A DNA stretch of 64,000 nt from Hungatella hathewayi (lineage in GTDB: Bacteria > Bacillota > Clostridia > Lachnospirales > Lachnospiraceae): the NCBI GenBank assembly GCA_025149285.1, contig CP102274.1, positions 2,061,501-2,125,500 on the forward strand, in the 5' to 3' direction. The notes beneath the pieces were generated by a model. The model made no database searches and had not been told where the DNA came from. It saw only the letters and a list, made by a program, of their open reading frames with translations. A program made the position numbers and the translations under genes. Below are positions 34,774 through 42,459 of this stretch, one piece after another (the first letter of the stretch is position 1; each line of letters starts with the position of its first letter).

Positions 34774-36108
34774 ATGAAATCAATCTGGACAGAGACAACG
34801 AAAATACCCGGAAGAAATCCTCTTCCCGGAAATAAGAAAACAGAAGTCGCAGTAATTGGAGCCGGACTCTTTGGCATTCTGGCAGCCTGTTATCTGAAAG
34901 AGCAGGGAAAAGAAGTGATTGTGCTGGAGGCTGACCGGATCGGAAGCGGTCAGTCGGGATATACGACCGCGAAGATTACCTCCCAGCATAACCTGATTTA
35001 CGAAAAGCTGGTCAACACCATGGGGGAGAAGTATGCCTCCTCCTATGCCATGGCGAATCAGCAGGCCATTGAGGATTATAAAAAGTTAATTAAAAAACGC
35101 CGTATTGCCTGTCATTTTGAGGAGAAGGACGCTTATTTATTTTCGGTCAATGAGTCGGAAATTCTGAGGCGGGAAGCGGACTGCGCTGCGCGATGCGGAT
35201 TGCCTGCCACATTTGTCAGGGAGACGGAGCTTCCATTTCCCGTTCACGGGGCAGTCCGCTTTACGGGTCAGGCACAGTTTCATCCACTGGAGTTTATCGA
35301 GGCGCTCTCCGGGGATTTAACGGTCTATGAGCGGACGAAGGTCCGGGAGGTGAAGGGGCATGAAATTATGACGGACAGAGGCGTGGTGAGAGCGGATCAC
35401 ATAGTATTTGCCTGTCATTATCCATTTGTGAATATTCCGGGCTTCTATTTTCTGCGTCTGTATCAGGAAAAGAGTTACGTGATGGCGCTGGGGCCGGTTA
35501 AGGAGCTTGAGGGAATGTATCTGGGGATTGATAAAAATTCATACTCCTTCCGAAGTGCAGGAAATACGCTTCTTTTAGGCCATGGGAGCCATCGGACAGG
35601 CAAATGTCCGGAGAAGAATCCTTACGAGGAGATGAGACGGTTAAAGGAACATTTTTATCCGGGGACGGAGGAATTCGGAAGATGGTCGGCCGAGGACTGC
35701 ATGAGTGTGGACAGTGTGCCATACATCGGTCATTTTTCAGGCGTGCTTGCGGACTGGTACGTAGCGACGGGATTTGGGAAATGGGGCATGACGACGTCGA
35801 TGGCCGCGGCGAAGATCGTTGCGGCACAGATTATGGGAAGAAAAACGCCGTACGAGGAGGTATTTACACCGCAGCGCTTCAGACCAAAGGCGGCGGCCGT
35901 CACGTTTCTCTCCCATGCGGGTCATTCTGCCGCCGGGCTTATGAAAGGGGCGGTGCCCAAGGTACCCCGGTGTCCTCATATGGGCTGCAGGCTTGTATAC
36001 AATCGGATGGACGGGCGCTACGAGTGCCCCTGCCACGGATCACAATTTGAACAAAATGGAAAAATTTGCTCTGGCCCTGCACAAGAAAGCCTTCCTTTCA
36101 TAAATTGA
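34774..36108 (+). CDS. FAD-dependent oxidoreductase with C-terminal Rieske [2Fe-2S] domain
   Basis: 444 residues. An N-terminal DAO-type FAD domain begins VAVIGAGLFGILAACYLKEQ (about 25-44) with RIGSGQSGYTTAKITSQHN. The C-terminal 50 residues are a short Rieske centre with CPHMGC and CPCHGSQF, giving the C-x-H / C-x-x-H ligand set. Such fusions move electrons between flavin and an iron-sulfur centre; substrate unknown. Shorter than the usual 500-residue members. GAGGTG precedes the ATG. It is followed by cotJA with only 37 bases between. Confidence 0.9.
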   Translation: MKSIWTETTKIPGRNPLPGNKKTEVAVIGAGLFGILAACYLKEQGKEVIVLEADRIGSGQSGYTTAKITSQHNLIYEKLVNTMGEKYASSYAMANQQAIEDYKKLIKKRRIACHFEEKDAYLFSVNESEILRREADCAARCGLPATFVRETELPFPVHGAVRFTGQAQFHPLEFIEALSGDLTVYERTKVREVKGHEIMTDRGVVRADHIVFACHYPFVNIPGFYFLRLYQEKSYVMALGPVKELEGMYLGIDKNSYSFRSAGNTLLLGHGSHRTGKCPEKNPYEEMRRLKEHFYPGTEEFGRWSAEDCMSVDSVPYIGHFSGVLADWYVATGFGKWGMTTSMAAAKIVAAQIMGRKTPYEEVFTPQRFRPKAAAVTFLSHAGHSAAGLMKGAVPKVPRCPHMGCRLVYNRMDGRYECPCHGSQFEQNGKICSGPAQESLPFIN

Positions 36109-36145
36109 TATTAGAAACTCATTATTGAAAGGAGTATTTCATCCT

Positions 36146-36736
36146 ATGGATTGTTATACGAAACAAAGATGTCCTGGCTGCCAGCCAGTACCTCAGGGCG
36201 CTAAATGCCGACAGGATGTTCCAATGGGGCCTGGTCCGGTGATCCGCCCTGATCTTCCTCTGGGATCCGGCCCTGCTGTTCGCCGTGATCAGCCAGCGCG
36301 GCCGGAAATGCCGATGGGGCGTGTAGGGGCAATGCCGCCGAATATGCCGATGGGCCCCGGGCCGGTGATGCCGCCGAATATGCAGCCGGAAATGCCGATG
36401 GGGCGCGGAGGGGCAATGCCCTCGAATATGCCGATGGGCCCCGGGCCGGTGATGCCGCCGAATATGCAGCCGGAAATGCCGATGGGGCGCGGAGGTGCAA
36501 TGCCTTCGAATATGCCGATGGGCCCCGGGCCGGTGATGCCGCCAAATATGCCGCCGGAAATGCCGATGAATCAGGGATTTATGAATTCCCCGTGCAATAT
36601 GGATCAGTTTCCGGTAGCTATGGCTTATGTTCCGTGGCAGCGCTGGCAGCAGGTCTATCCTGTTGACAAAGCAATAAACAGAGGGACGATTTTCCCCGAT
36701 CTGGATAAACCGTTTTCCATGGGGAGGTGCAGATAA
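36146..36736 (+). CDS. cotJA: CotJA-like spore coat protein with Met/Pro/Gly repeat extension
   Basis: 196 residues from the ATG at 36146. The C-terminal 45 residues match CotJA (AMAYVPWQRWQQVYPVDKAI then GTIFPDLDKPF). Ordinary CotJA is 70-80 residues; here about 140 extra N-terminal residues rich in M, P and G contain a 28-residue repeat (PEMPMGRGGAMPSNMPMGPG and so on). CotJA-JB-JC are made in the mother cell under sigma-E and enter the spore coat. First gene of the cotJ operon; its stop overlaps the cotJB start by one base. Confidence 0.85.
   Translation: MDCYTKQRCPGCQPVPQGAKCRQDVPMGPGPVIRPDLPLGSGPAVRRDQPARPEMPMGRVGAMPPNMPMGPGPVMPPNMQPEMPMGRGGAMPSNMPMGPGPVMPPNMQPEMPMGRGGAMPSNMPMGPGPVMPPNMPPEMPMNQGFMNSPCNMDQFPVAMAYVPWQRWQQVYPVDKAINRGTIFPDLDKPFSMGRCR
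36301..36570 (+). repeat. 84-bp tandem repeat inside cotJA
   Basis: Units begin at 36301, 36385 and 36469, with a partial fourth at 36553, each exactly 84 bases (28 codons), nearly identical at DNA level. In frame, so copy-number change alters protein length without frameshift. Confidence 0.92.
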
Positions 36737-37002
36737 TGGCAAATATAGATAGAAACTGCAGCGCTCTGCTTCGCAAGGTTTATGAGGCGAGCTTCGCTGT
36801 GGATGATGTGATTCTCTATCTGGATACTCATCCCGATGATCAGGATGCACTGAATTATTACCAGTATGTATCAGAGTTGCGGAAACAGGCAATGGATGCC
36901 TATGAGGCTCAGTGCGGCCCGCTGATGATTGACGAAGTCCGGTCCGACAATTACTGGACCTGGGTCAACAATCCGTGGCCATGGGAAGGAGAGTGCGGCT
37001 GA
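36736..37002 (+). CDS. cotJB: Spore coat protein CotJB
   Basis: 88 residues, the normal CotJB length: SFAVDDVILYLDTHPDDQDA, then NPWPWEGECG at the C-terminus, both family hallmarks. GGGGAGGTG precedes the ATG. Required with CotJA and CotJC for the inner coat in Bacillus. The stop TGA overlaps the cotJC start (TGATG). Confidence 0.92.
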   Translation: MANIDRNCSALLRKVYEASFAVDDVILYLDTHPDDQDALNYYQYVSELRKQAMDAYEAQCGPLMIDEVRSDNYWTWVNNPWPWEGECG

Positions 37003-37100
37003 TGTGGAGATATGAAAAGAGATTACAGTATCCGGTAAATATTACAACACCGAATCCTAAGCTGGCGACGTTTATTATGAGTCAGTATGGCGGACCATAG
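37002..37100 (+). pseudogene. cotJC: cotJC 5' fragment, interrupted by the prophage
   Basis: Only 32 codons remain: MWRYEKRLQYPVNI through IMSQYGGP, then an immediate TAG. This is the exact N-terminus of the manganese-catalase-like coat protein CotJC (about 190 residues), whose next residues would normally be DGELAA/GA. The break falls where element DNA with a serine recombinase begins 50 bases away. The remaining 3' part should lie at the far end of the element, outside this window. Confidence 0.93.
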
Positions 37101-37110
37101 TGCGGAAACA
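37085..37110. other. Probable left attachment junction (att) in cotJC
   Basis: The reading frame of cotJC is normal through TATGGCGGACC and leaves the family sequence right after, so the crossover lies within or next to GGCGGACC (37089-37096). Large serine recombinases use a 2-base core in a short att site. Exact core needs the right-hand junction. Confidence 0.65.
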
Positions 37111-37150
37111 GATAAGTACCCGGAAAGCCGCGCATCATGGGTTTTCCGGG

Positions 37151-38614
37151 TTAAATTGAAATATAATAATAGCATTTTAGTTTTCCGTGTTCTTTATCGT
37201 ACACGATCTTTTTGACGATTCCGCGCAACGCATTGCCCTTGACTTCATAGCATACTTCCGGATTTTTCAGAAGGTCGATGGTGTTCTGGATTCTGCTTTG
37301 CAATGCCTTACGATCGTCTTCCACGTTTCGGGCGGGACCGTCCTTCAATTCTCTAAGCTGGGCGTTCAGCTCCTCACGTTCTTTCTTAATCCTACCCCTA
37401 TTATCTCTGTATTCTTCTAATGTGTCAATCCCGTTTTCATAAGCGTCACGAATTCTCGACTCCTTGACGGCCAGGCGGGAGAGCGCAGATTCCAGTTTTG
37501 ATATGGAGGCGTCGGAGTCTGGAACGGACTGCCTGATATACTCGTACTTGATGTGAGGATCATTTACAGCCATATCCAGAGATTTTAATATGGATTTTTC
37601 CGCTTTGCTTACCGTAATGCTACAGGATTCGCCATGAATACCTTTAGCATATTTCCAACATTGGAAGAAACTGGGGTTTCGGCCGGTATTTTTAGATTTA
37701 TTATAGCCGAGACTGGCACCACAATATCCACATTTTAATAGGCCAGAGGCCCAGTGGAGGCAGGAAGAGGTTTCTCTGCGGTTTAATGGTTTGTATTCTC
37801 GCTGCATACGTGTCTGATTATCTTCAAAGATAGCAGTGATGGAAGTCCTGCATTCGTGAGGGCCCTGGAAGGTGAAGCCATTCCATGTTACAATACCAGC
37901 ATAGAATTTGTTCTTGAGAATGCCTTCTATGGCTCTTTTATCAAAAAGATTTCCACGTTTGGTACGGTAGCCGTGATCGTTGGCACTCCTTGCGATGGCG
38001 CGCATGTCTGCACCTGAGTGATAAGCTTGGTGGATGTATTCCGCGATGGCATATTCGGATTCGTTTATAATGAAGGGTTTGCCACCACCAACCGCCTGAT
38101 ATCCCAGACAAGGGGCAGATTGATAACCTTCGCGCAATGCTTTTTCTGTCATGCCACGCAGAACTTCGCCAGACAGATTAAAGGAGTAATACTCATCAAA
38201 CCATTCGATGATCGTTTCTATTAGTCGGCCGAACATTCCTTCTGCGATCGGTTCAGATACACTTTTAATATCTACACTGCATTTTTTGCGAAGGATCCCT
38301 TTGTAAAAGGTGCTTTCTTCTTGATTTCGGGCGAAACGTGAGAACTTCCAGAGATAGAGTCTGCGAAAAGGTGCAGGTGTTTGTGACTTTGCTGTAGCGA
38401 TCATACGCTGGAATTCTTCCCGGTTATCGGCCCGGCGTCCGGAGACCCCACGTTTTTCAATGAAGACGAACTCGTCTGGTATGAAAAAGCCGTCCTCTTT
38501 GGCAGAAGCTCGGATTACTCTAAGCTGGGCGTCAGGGGAAAGTTCTGTCTGGTCATCGGTACTGACACGGATGTATGCGGCACCTATTTGTAAGTACTCT
38601 GTTTCTTTTTTCAT
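37151..38614 (-). CDS. Large serine recombinase (prophage integrase)
   Basis: 487 residues. The N-terminal resolvase domain has AAYIRVSTDDQTELS with catalytic Ser18 and the Arg-rich block RLYLWKFSRFARNQEES. A recombinase domain follows (about 165-270), then a zinc ribbon (LKCGYCGASL with paired cysteines downstream) and a coiled coil near 365-425 (SKLESALSRLAVKES). It would insert and excise the element at cotJC. Transcribed toward the attachment junction 50 bases away. Preceded by AGGAAGTGA. Sporulation-linked expression is an open question. Confidence 0.95.
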   Translation of the reverse strand: MKKETEYLQIGAAYIRVSTDDQTELSPDAQLRVIRASAKEDGFFIPDEFVFIEKRGVSGRRADNREEFQRMIATAKSQTPAPFRRLYLWKFSRFARNQEESTFYKGILRKKCSVDIKSVSEPIAEGMFGRLIETIIEWFDEYYSFNLSGEVLRGMTEKALREGYQSAPCLGYQAVGGGKPFIINESEYAIAEYIHQAYHSGADMRAIARSANDHGYRTKRGNLFDKRAIEGILKNKFYAGIVTWNGFTFQGPHECRTSITAIFEDNQTRMQREYKPLNRRETSSCLHWASGLLKCGYCGASLGYNKSKNTGRNPSFFQCWKYAKGIHGESCSITVSKAEKSILKSLDMAVNDPHIKYEYIRQSVPDSDASISKLESALSRLAVKESRIRDAYENGIDTLEEYRDNRGRIKKEREELNAQLRELKDGPARNVEDDRKALQSRIQNTIDLLKNPEVCYEVKGNALRGIVKKIVYDKEHGKLKCYYYISI

Positions 38615-38669
38615 GATATATCACTTCCTTGATTAAATGTACGTGAAAAGAGTGCAAAAAATACGCCCC

Positions 38670-38786
38670 TTGCCAGGACGCTTCAGGAATGATATAATTT
38701 CTTTGGGTAAAAGAATATCTTCTGGGCGTACCCGGTAGAGAATCTATGTGAAAAGCTTCTGTGTTGGTAGCACAGGGGCTTTTTGC
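38670..38786 (+). ncRNA. Possible short RNA between integrase and immunity genes
   Basis: TTGCCA (38670-38675), 17 bp, TATAAT (38693-38698) on the plus strand, then about 80 bases with small hairpins (AAGAATATCTT, GGGCGTACCC) and a terminator AGCTTCTGTG/CACAGGGGCT plus TTTTT ending near 38784. The same hairpin read leftward would terminate the minus-strand gene at 38790. No open frame of note. Low certainty. Confidence 0.35.
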
Positions 38787-38789
38787 TTT

Positions 38790-39692
38790 CTAAATTTCAT
38801 AATTAAATATATTCTGATAATTATTGTTAATCAATTTATCCACACGGCGGACAATTAAACTTATTCCGACTAAGCGCAGTTGAATGGTACTATATCCAAT
38901 AGTTATATCAGCCTTTCCTATGTTTCCATCACTCATAAAAAATATAGATCCATATGAGGAACGATTTAAAAATATTGGCTCTCCTTCAACTTCAGAAAAA
39001 TGTAAAACCATAGGATATTTGTTTTTCTTACGTGTCGCCGTATAAGGCGTACATTCTACATAGGTAGCTGGAAGTGAATCCAATAAAATTGGTTTTATAT
39101 AGTCAAAATATATATTTTCAGTGCATATATAAAAATCATTTCCATCTGGCAGGTAAGAATCGGCCTGTTGAAAAATATCATTAATGTAGTTAATTGCTGA
39201 AAGAGCAATATATTGATTGTTTTTATTAAGCGAAAACCATGCAATTCCATTTGTATGTTGTAAATTTAATATCCAACGTAACTCAAACGGTAAGTTTGGA
39301 AACTTTGCCATATCATCAACAGTAATATTATTGTTTATTTCAACCATTGTTTTTTGTCTTAATTCTTTTTTTTGACGGTTTTCTTTATAATGTCTTTCGC
39401 GCTCAATTTCATCTTCACCCTGCGTACCATATCCAGCTAATGTGATTTCATTTGATTTTCTTATGCATGTACCAGCAAGTTCGTAATCCCCATTTGATTT
39501 ATATATATGAATAGCGTTTTTTCTTAAGATATAGTCAATTCCATAATTTTTGCCAAATACATTTGCAGTTACGGACAAACACGGAATCTTTTCAACGTCC
39601 TCTTTTTTCATGATATCATATTCGACTCCGGCTATTTTAAAAGAAACGCTTTTGTATTTAAAAATATCATCAAACGTAAGGTCTTTATCCAT
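38790..39692 (-). CDS. Unknown protein of the prophage immunity region
   Basis: 300 residues, no domain recognised. It is AT-rich compared with the flanking genes. It appears two-part: about 1-110 with strand-rich, FGKNYGIDYIL-like text ending in a charged ERERHYKENRQKKELRQK helix, and 115-300 with aromatic-rich segments. No signal peptide or membrane helix. It starts 8 bases after the ImmA-like gene on the same strand, so it is probably part of the lysogenic transcript and may affect immunity or exclusion (inference). Confidence 0.65.
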   Translation of the reverse strand: MDKDLTFDDIFKYKSVSFKIAGVEYDIMKKEDVEKIPCLSVTANVFGKNYGIDYILRKNAIHIYKSNGDYELAGTCIRKSNEITLAGYGTQGEDEIERERHYKENRQKKELRQKTMVEINNNITVDDMAKFPNLPFELRWILNLQHTNGIAWFSLNKNNQYIALSAINYINDIFQQADSYLPDGNDFYICTENIYFDYIKPILLDSLPATYVECTPYTATRKKNKYPMVLHFSEVEGEPIFLNRSSYGSIFFMSDGNIGKADITIGYSTIQLRLVGISLIVRRVDKLINNNYQNIFNYEI

Positions 39693-39699
39693 AAGCCAC

Positions 39700-40131
39700 C
39701 TATCTTAATCGTGATTCAACGGTATAATAGTCGCAACCGTATAATTCAGCTATATCATTACTGCTATAGTTTGAATGCTCTGTAATAAAATCATTAGTTA
39801 TAACCATGAATGCCGAAAAGAGGTTTGCTTCCCTTTCAACGCGTGAATTGAGATATGTATAATTTCTCAAAAAGTAACAATTCTGTTTACGGTGCATAAT
39901 TGCGTGTCCTAACTCATGGGCCATAACAAAGAGTAACTCTGGACCCTCTATACAATTATTGATAAAAATACATCGGTGGTTTTTTGCAAATAAATAGCAC
40001 CCCGCATATTCCCCCAACGGGCCAAACTGAACTTCTATCTTTAATTGTCGAGCAATTTTAAAAGGGTCAGCTGTACCACAAAGCCTTATATAATAAGCAA
40101 CAAGGCGCTTAATGCGTTCTTTATCCCCCAT
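39700..40131 (-). CDS. ImmA/IrrE-type metallopeptidase
   Basis: 143 residues with the zinc-protease motif HELGH (72-76) and a downstream glutamate in RVEREANLFSAFM. ImmA-type enzymes cleave the partner CI-like repressor to induce the element, as in ICEBs1. The XRE repressor gene is directly upstream on the same strand, the usual pairing. Confidence 0.9.
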   Translation of the reverse strand: MGDKERIKRLVAYYIRLCGTADPFKIARQLKIEVQFGPLGEYAGCYLFAKNHRCIFINNCIEGPELLFVMAHELGHAIMHRKQNCYFLRNYTYLNSRVEREANLFSAFMVITNDFITEHSNYSSNDIAELYGCDYYTVESRLR

Positions 40132-40139
40132 ATGCTCAC

Positions 40140-40565
40140 CTACTTTTTGTTCTTGTAAGGGTTGTATTTTTCTTTATTGATTTTCTTCAGATGGTGTAAC
40201 ATGATGTCCAACTGCTGGGCAAATAGCTCTTGTGTTTCTTCTGGTATTTCATCCCCCTCAAAACTTGCAGGCCCGGCCTCACCTTTTCTTAGCTTCTCCA
40301 TAATATTACTTAAATCCTTTGCAATATCTCGTTCATCCTTTGGGGTGAGTGTAATCTCTTTCTTTTCCGGCTCTTCTTTTCCCGTCATCAGATAATCAAC
40401 AGTTACACCAAAATAGTCGGCAATTTTTTGTAGTTTGTCTTGTTTCGGAGTACTTCTTCCGGTTTTCCAGTCTGTAAAAGTAGACCCCGCTATTCCTGTT
40501 GCTTTAGATACTTTATAAGCGGTTACTCCATATTTTTCTAATAATTTCACAAATATTTCGTACAT
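40140..40565 (-). CDS. CI-like XRE family repressor
   Basis: 141 residues. Helix-turn-helix at about 10-65 (YKVSKATGIAGSTFTDWKTG, then RSTPKQDKLQKIADYFGVTV), with a Lys/Glu-rich linker and a helical C-terminus. Its recognition region is nearly the same as that of the divergent Cro-like protein, suggesting they share operators. AGGAGG precedes the ATG. Likely target of the adjacent ImmA-like protease. Confidence 0.9.
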   Translation of the reverse strand: MYEIFVKLLEKYGVTAYKVSKATGIAGSTFTDWKTGRSTPKQDKLQKIADYFGVTVDYLMTGKEEPEKKEITLTPKDERDIAKDLSNIMEKLRKGEAGPASFEGDEIPEETQELFAQQLDIMLHHLKKINKEKYNPYKNKK

Positions 40566-40579
40566 AAAATACCTCCTAA

Positions 40580-40790
40580 AAATATTTATGAAATCATAAA
40601 TAAAACGCTTGACTAGTTATGAATCCCATGATATAGTATAGTCATGGTTATGAAATCATAAATAAAAGCGAACTATAAAATGATTTTCATAATTGTTTCG
40701 GAAATGCTAATGTTTAATGTGGTAATTAAACTATATCACATTTCCGAACTAAATTCAATATTTATTTATGAAAATATTATGTTTATAGGA
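40580..40790. promoter_or_regulatory. Immunity operator-promoter region
   Basis: The 235-base divergent gap holds two identical operators TTATGAAATCATAA (40586-40599, 40648-40661), looser copies at 40618-40632 and 40680-40693 (ATGATTTTCATAAT), and another near 40766. A rightward promoter TTGACT-N17-TATAGT (40609-40637) lies between the two perfect sites. A separate long dyad, TTTCGGAAATG (about 40697) with CATTTCCGAA (about 40739) enclosing TTTAAT/ATTAAA, lies to the right and could bind another factor or fold in RNA. Confidence 0.8.
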
Positions 40791-40800
40791 GGTGAAAAAA

Positions 40801-41004
40801 GTGTATAAAAAATTTGCTGAACTACTTTTTCAGCGTGGGTTAACGGCCTATAGGGTATCAAAAGATACCGGGATACCCGCCAATACTTTTACTGACTGGA
40901 AAAATGGCCGTAGCAAACCAAAGTTTGACAAGTTGTTAATCCTGGCAAAGTATTTCGGCGTTCCGGTGGAGTACTTTGCAGATGAAAGGAAGGAGGACGC
41001 ATGA
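40801..41004 (+). CDS. Cro-like XRE family regulator
   Basis: 67 residues from the GTG at 40801 (AGGAGGTGA ahead). A bare helix-turn-helix (YRVSKDTGIPANTFTDWKNG) close in sequence to the divergent repressor. Likely the early switch protein competing for the same operators. Its stop overlaps the next start by 4 bases. Confidence 0.88.
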   Translation: MYKKFAELLFQRGLTAYRVSKDTGIPANTFTDWKNGRSKPKFDKLLILAKYFGVPVEYFADERKEDA

Positions 41005-41510
41005 ACGATTTAACAAGAACAGCCATCACATCAATGGAAGCCGCGGAGTGGTGCGGTAAGAAACACAATGAATTACTGAAAGATATTCGGCGTTACATCA
41101 GCCAATTAGGAGAGGGGAAAATTCCCCACACCGATTTCTTCCGGGAATCCACCTACGTAACAGAGCAGAACAAGACCCTTCCCTGCTTCCTGGTTACAAA
41201 GAAAGGCTGTGAGTTTATAGCTCACAAGATGACTGGACAGAAGGGAACAGAGTTCACAGCGCGGTACATCAACCGTTTCCACGAGATGGAAGAGGGGAAG
41301 CTTTCCTGCCCCCTCAACCCACAGATCGCATCCAGCGTGGCAGAGCTGGGTCGGGTAACGGAAAGGGTTATGAAGAATCAGGGCTCAGCACCATATAAGA
41401 TTGCGGAAGCATTTAAAATGGAGTGCGAACAGTTCGGCATCCAACTCCCTGCGGATTTTGTGAAGGTGCCGGAGTATGAACAGATGGCACTGTCAGAGTT
41501 CATAAAGTAA
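41001..41510 (+). CDS. Rha family phage regulatory protein
   Basis: 169 residues. N-terminal Rha domain: ITSMEAAEWCGKKHNELLKD ... FRESTYVTEQNKTLPCFLVTKKGCEFIAHKMTGQKG. Rha proteins act as antirepressor or regulatory factors in lambdoid and Firmicutes phages. C-terminal 60 residues may be an extra DNA- or protein-binding part. Start overlaps the cro-like stop. Confidence 0.88.
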   Translation: MNDLTRTAITSMEAAEWCGKKHNELLKDIRRYISQLGEGKIPHTDFFRESTYVTEQNKTLPCFLVTKKGCEFIAHKMTGQKGTEFTARYINRFHEMEEGKLSCPLNPQIASSVAELGRVTERVMKNQGSAPYKIAEAFKMECEQFGIQLPADFVKVPEYEQMALSEFIK

Positions 41511-41561
41511 GCAACAAGTACAACCAGTCATACATACAATCTACCAGAGAGGGGTGGAGAT

Positions 41562-41723
41562 ATGGCGAAAAAGGAACTGATTATTGAAAACTACATAGAA
41601 ATTGATGGAGTAGACGTCCCGATGGATACTCTTTCAGAAGAAAAAAGAGCAGAAATTGCAATATTATTACAGGATACGGCAATGTCGTATGCGGGATACA
41701 AAAGAGTGCAGACTCCCGGTTGA
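41562..41723 (+). CDS. Small phage early protein, unknown
   Basis: 53 residues beginning MAKKELIIENYIEIDGVDVP; acidic, helical C-terminus with LSEEKRAEIAILLQDTAMSY. GGGGTGGAGAT precedes the ATG. No function recognised. Confidence 0.6.
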   Translation: MAKKELIIENYIEIDGVDVPMDTLSEEKRAEIAILLQDTAMSYAGYKRVQTPG

Positions 41724-41760
41724 TCCGGGACTGATGGACATGCAGTGGGAGGTGATGGAC

Positions 41761-41934
41761 ATGCAGAAGTACATTGACAACCTCGACGACTTCGAGGACG
41801 ACAGCCGGCCGCCGATTGTGGACTGGGTGGAATGGCTGCTGGTTGGGATCTTTGATCTGGCAGGAGCGGGGGCTTGTGCCTACATAGGGTATCTACTATT
41901 GGTGTTAGTGGTGGAAGGGAGGTGGATCGGTTGA
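41761..41934 (+). CDS. Small phage membrane protein
   Basis: 57 residues: an acidic N-terminus (IDNLDDFEDDSRPPIVDW) and one or two hydrophobic stretches (WLLVGIFDLAGAGACAYIGY, LLLVLVV). The ATG at 41761 is 8 bases after GGAGG; ATG at 41755 is also possible. Unknown function. Confidence 0.55.
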   Translation: MQKYIDNLDDFEDDSRPPIVDWVEWLLVGIFDLAGAGACAYIGYLLLVLVVEGRWIG

Positions 41935-42113
41935 GAGAAAATGATAACAGGTGTCCCCGGTGCTGGGGAAAATACAAATTAGATGTAAGACCCAGACCTG
42001 TATCTATCAGATCATGGGAGGAAAATGGAAGAAAGGTTACTAACCGTAAATATGTATGTACCTGCGGGTGCTCATGGGAACGGACGACTGTAGAGCGTAG
42101 CCTTACATCATAG
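41931..42113 (+). CDS. Zinc-ribbon small phage protein
   Basis: 60 residues from a TTG start overlapping the previous stop (TTGA), 8 bases after GGGAGG. It has CPRC near the N-terminus and CTCGCSW near the C-terminus, a typical zinc ribbon. Function unknown. Confidence 0.6.
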   Translation: MRENDNRCPRCWGKYKLDVRPRPVSIRSWEENGRKVTNRKYVCTCGCSWERTTVERSLTS

Positions 42114-42123
42114 GAAAAGGAGG

Positions 42124-42324
42124 GTGATCCGCATCAACCCAAATGTAACCTGCAACACTTGCCGGTACCGCAACCGCTGCATAGAGCAGAGCCGTCGGTA
42201 TCCGTGTAAGGATTATAAGAGGAGGGACAACCCATGCAGAAAGAACAGCAGCTCAGGGTATGGATACAGAAACAGAAGCGTCTCATCAGCGAGGCCGCGG
42301 AGCAGAAAGACCGGGATTACATAG
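42124..42324 (+). CDS. Cys-rich small phage protein, start uncertain
   Basis: 66 residues if GTG at 42124 is used, but GGAGG touches that codon; a non-canonical ATC a few codons later would be better spaced. The part CNTCRYRNRC then YPCKDYKRRDNPC is a plausible metal site. Its 3' half overlaps the next gene by 91 bases and becomes low-complexity Ser/Arg, so the true end may be in doubt. Confidence 0.4.
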   Translation: MIRINPNVTCNTCRYRNRCIEQSRRYPCKDYKRRDNPCRKNSSSGYGYRNRSVSSARPRSRKTGIT

Positions 42325-42443
42325 CCATGATGTGGCAGGGATTTTTAAACGGCCTGTGTCTGACCAATGCAATCACGTGGCAGGAGTATCAGGAGTTAAG
42401 TAGGGAAATTGTAGAGTTCGCTGAGGGATTCGAGGCGGCATGA
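42234..42443 (+). CDS. Small helical phage protein
   Basis: 69 residues, Gln/Glu-rich helices (EQQLRVWIQKQKRLISEAAE). AGGAGGG precedes the ATG. Unknown function. Confidence 0.6.
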   Translation: MQKEQQLRVWIQKQKRLISEAAEQKDRDYIAMMWQGFLNGLCLTNAITWQEYQELSREIVEFAEGFEAA

Positions 42444-42459
42444 GAGGAGGTATAGGCAG

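Noticed and set aside
36122..36892. His/Pro-rich minus-strand open frame
   Set aside because: Antisense of the cotJA repeats and cotJB; repeat composition creates it.
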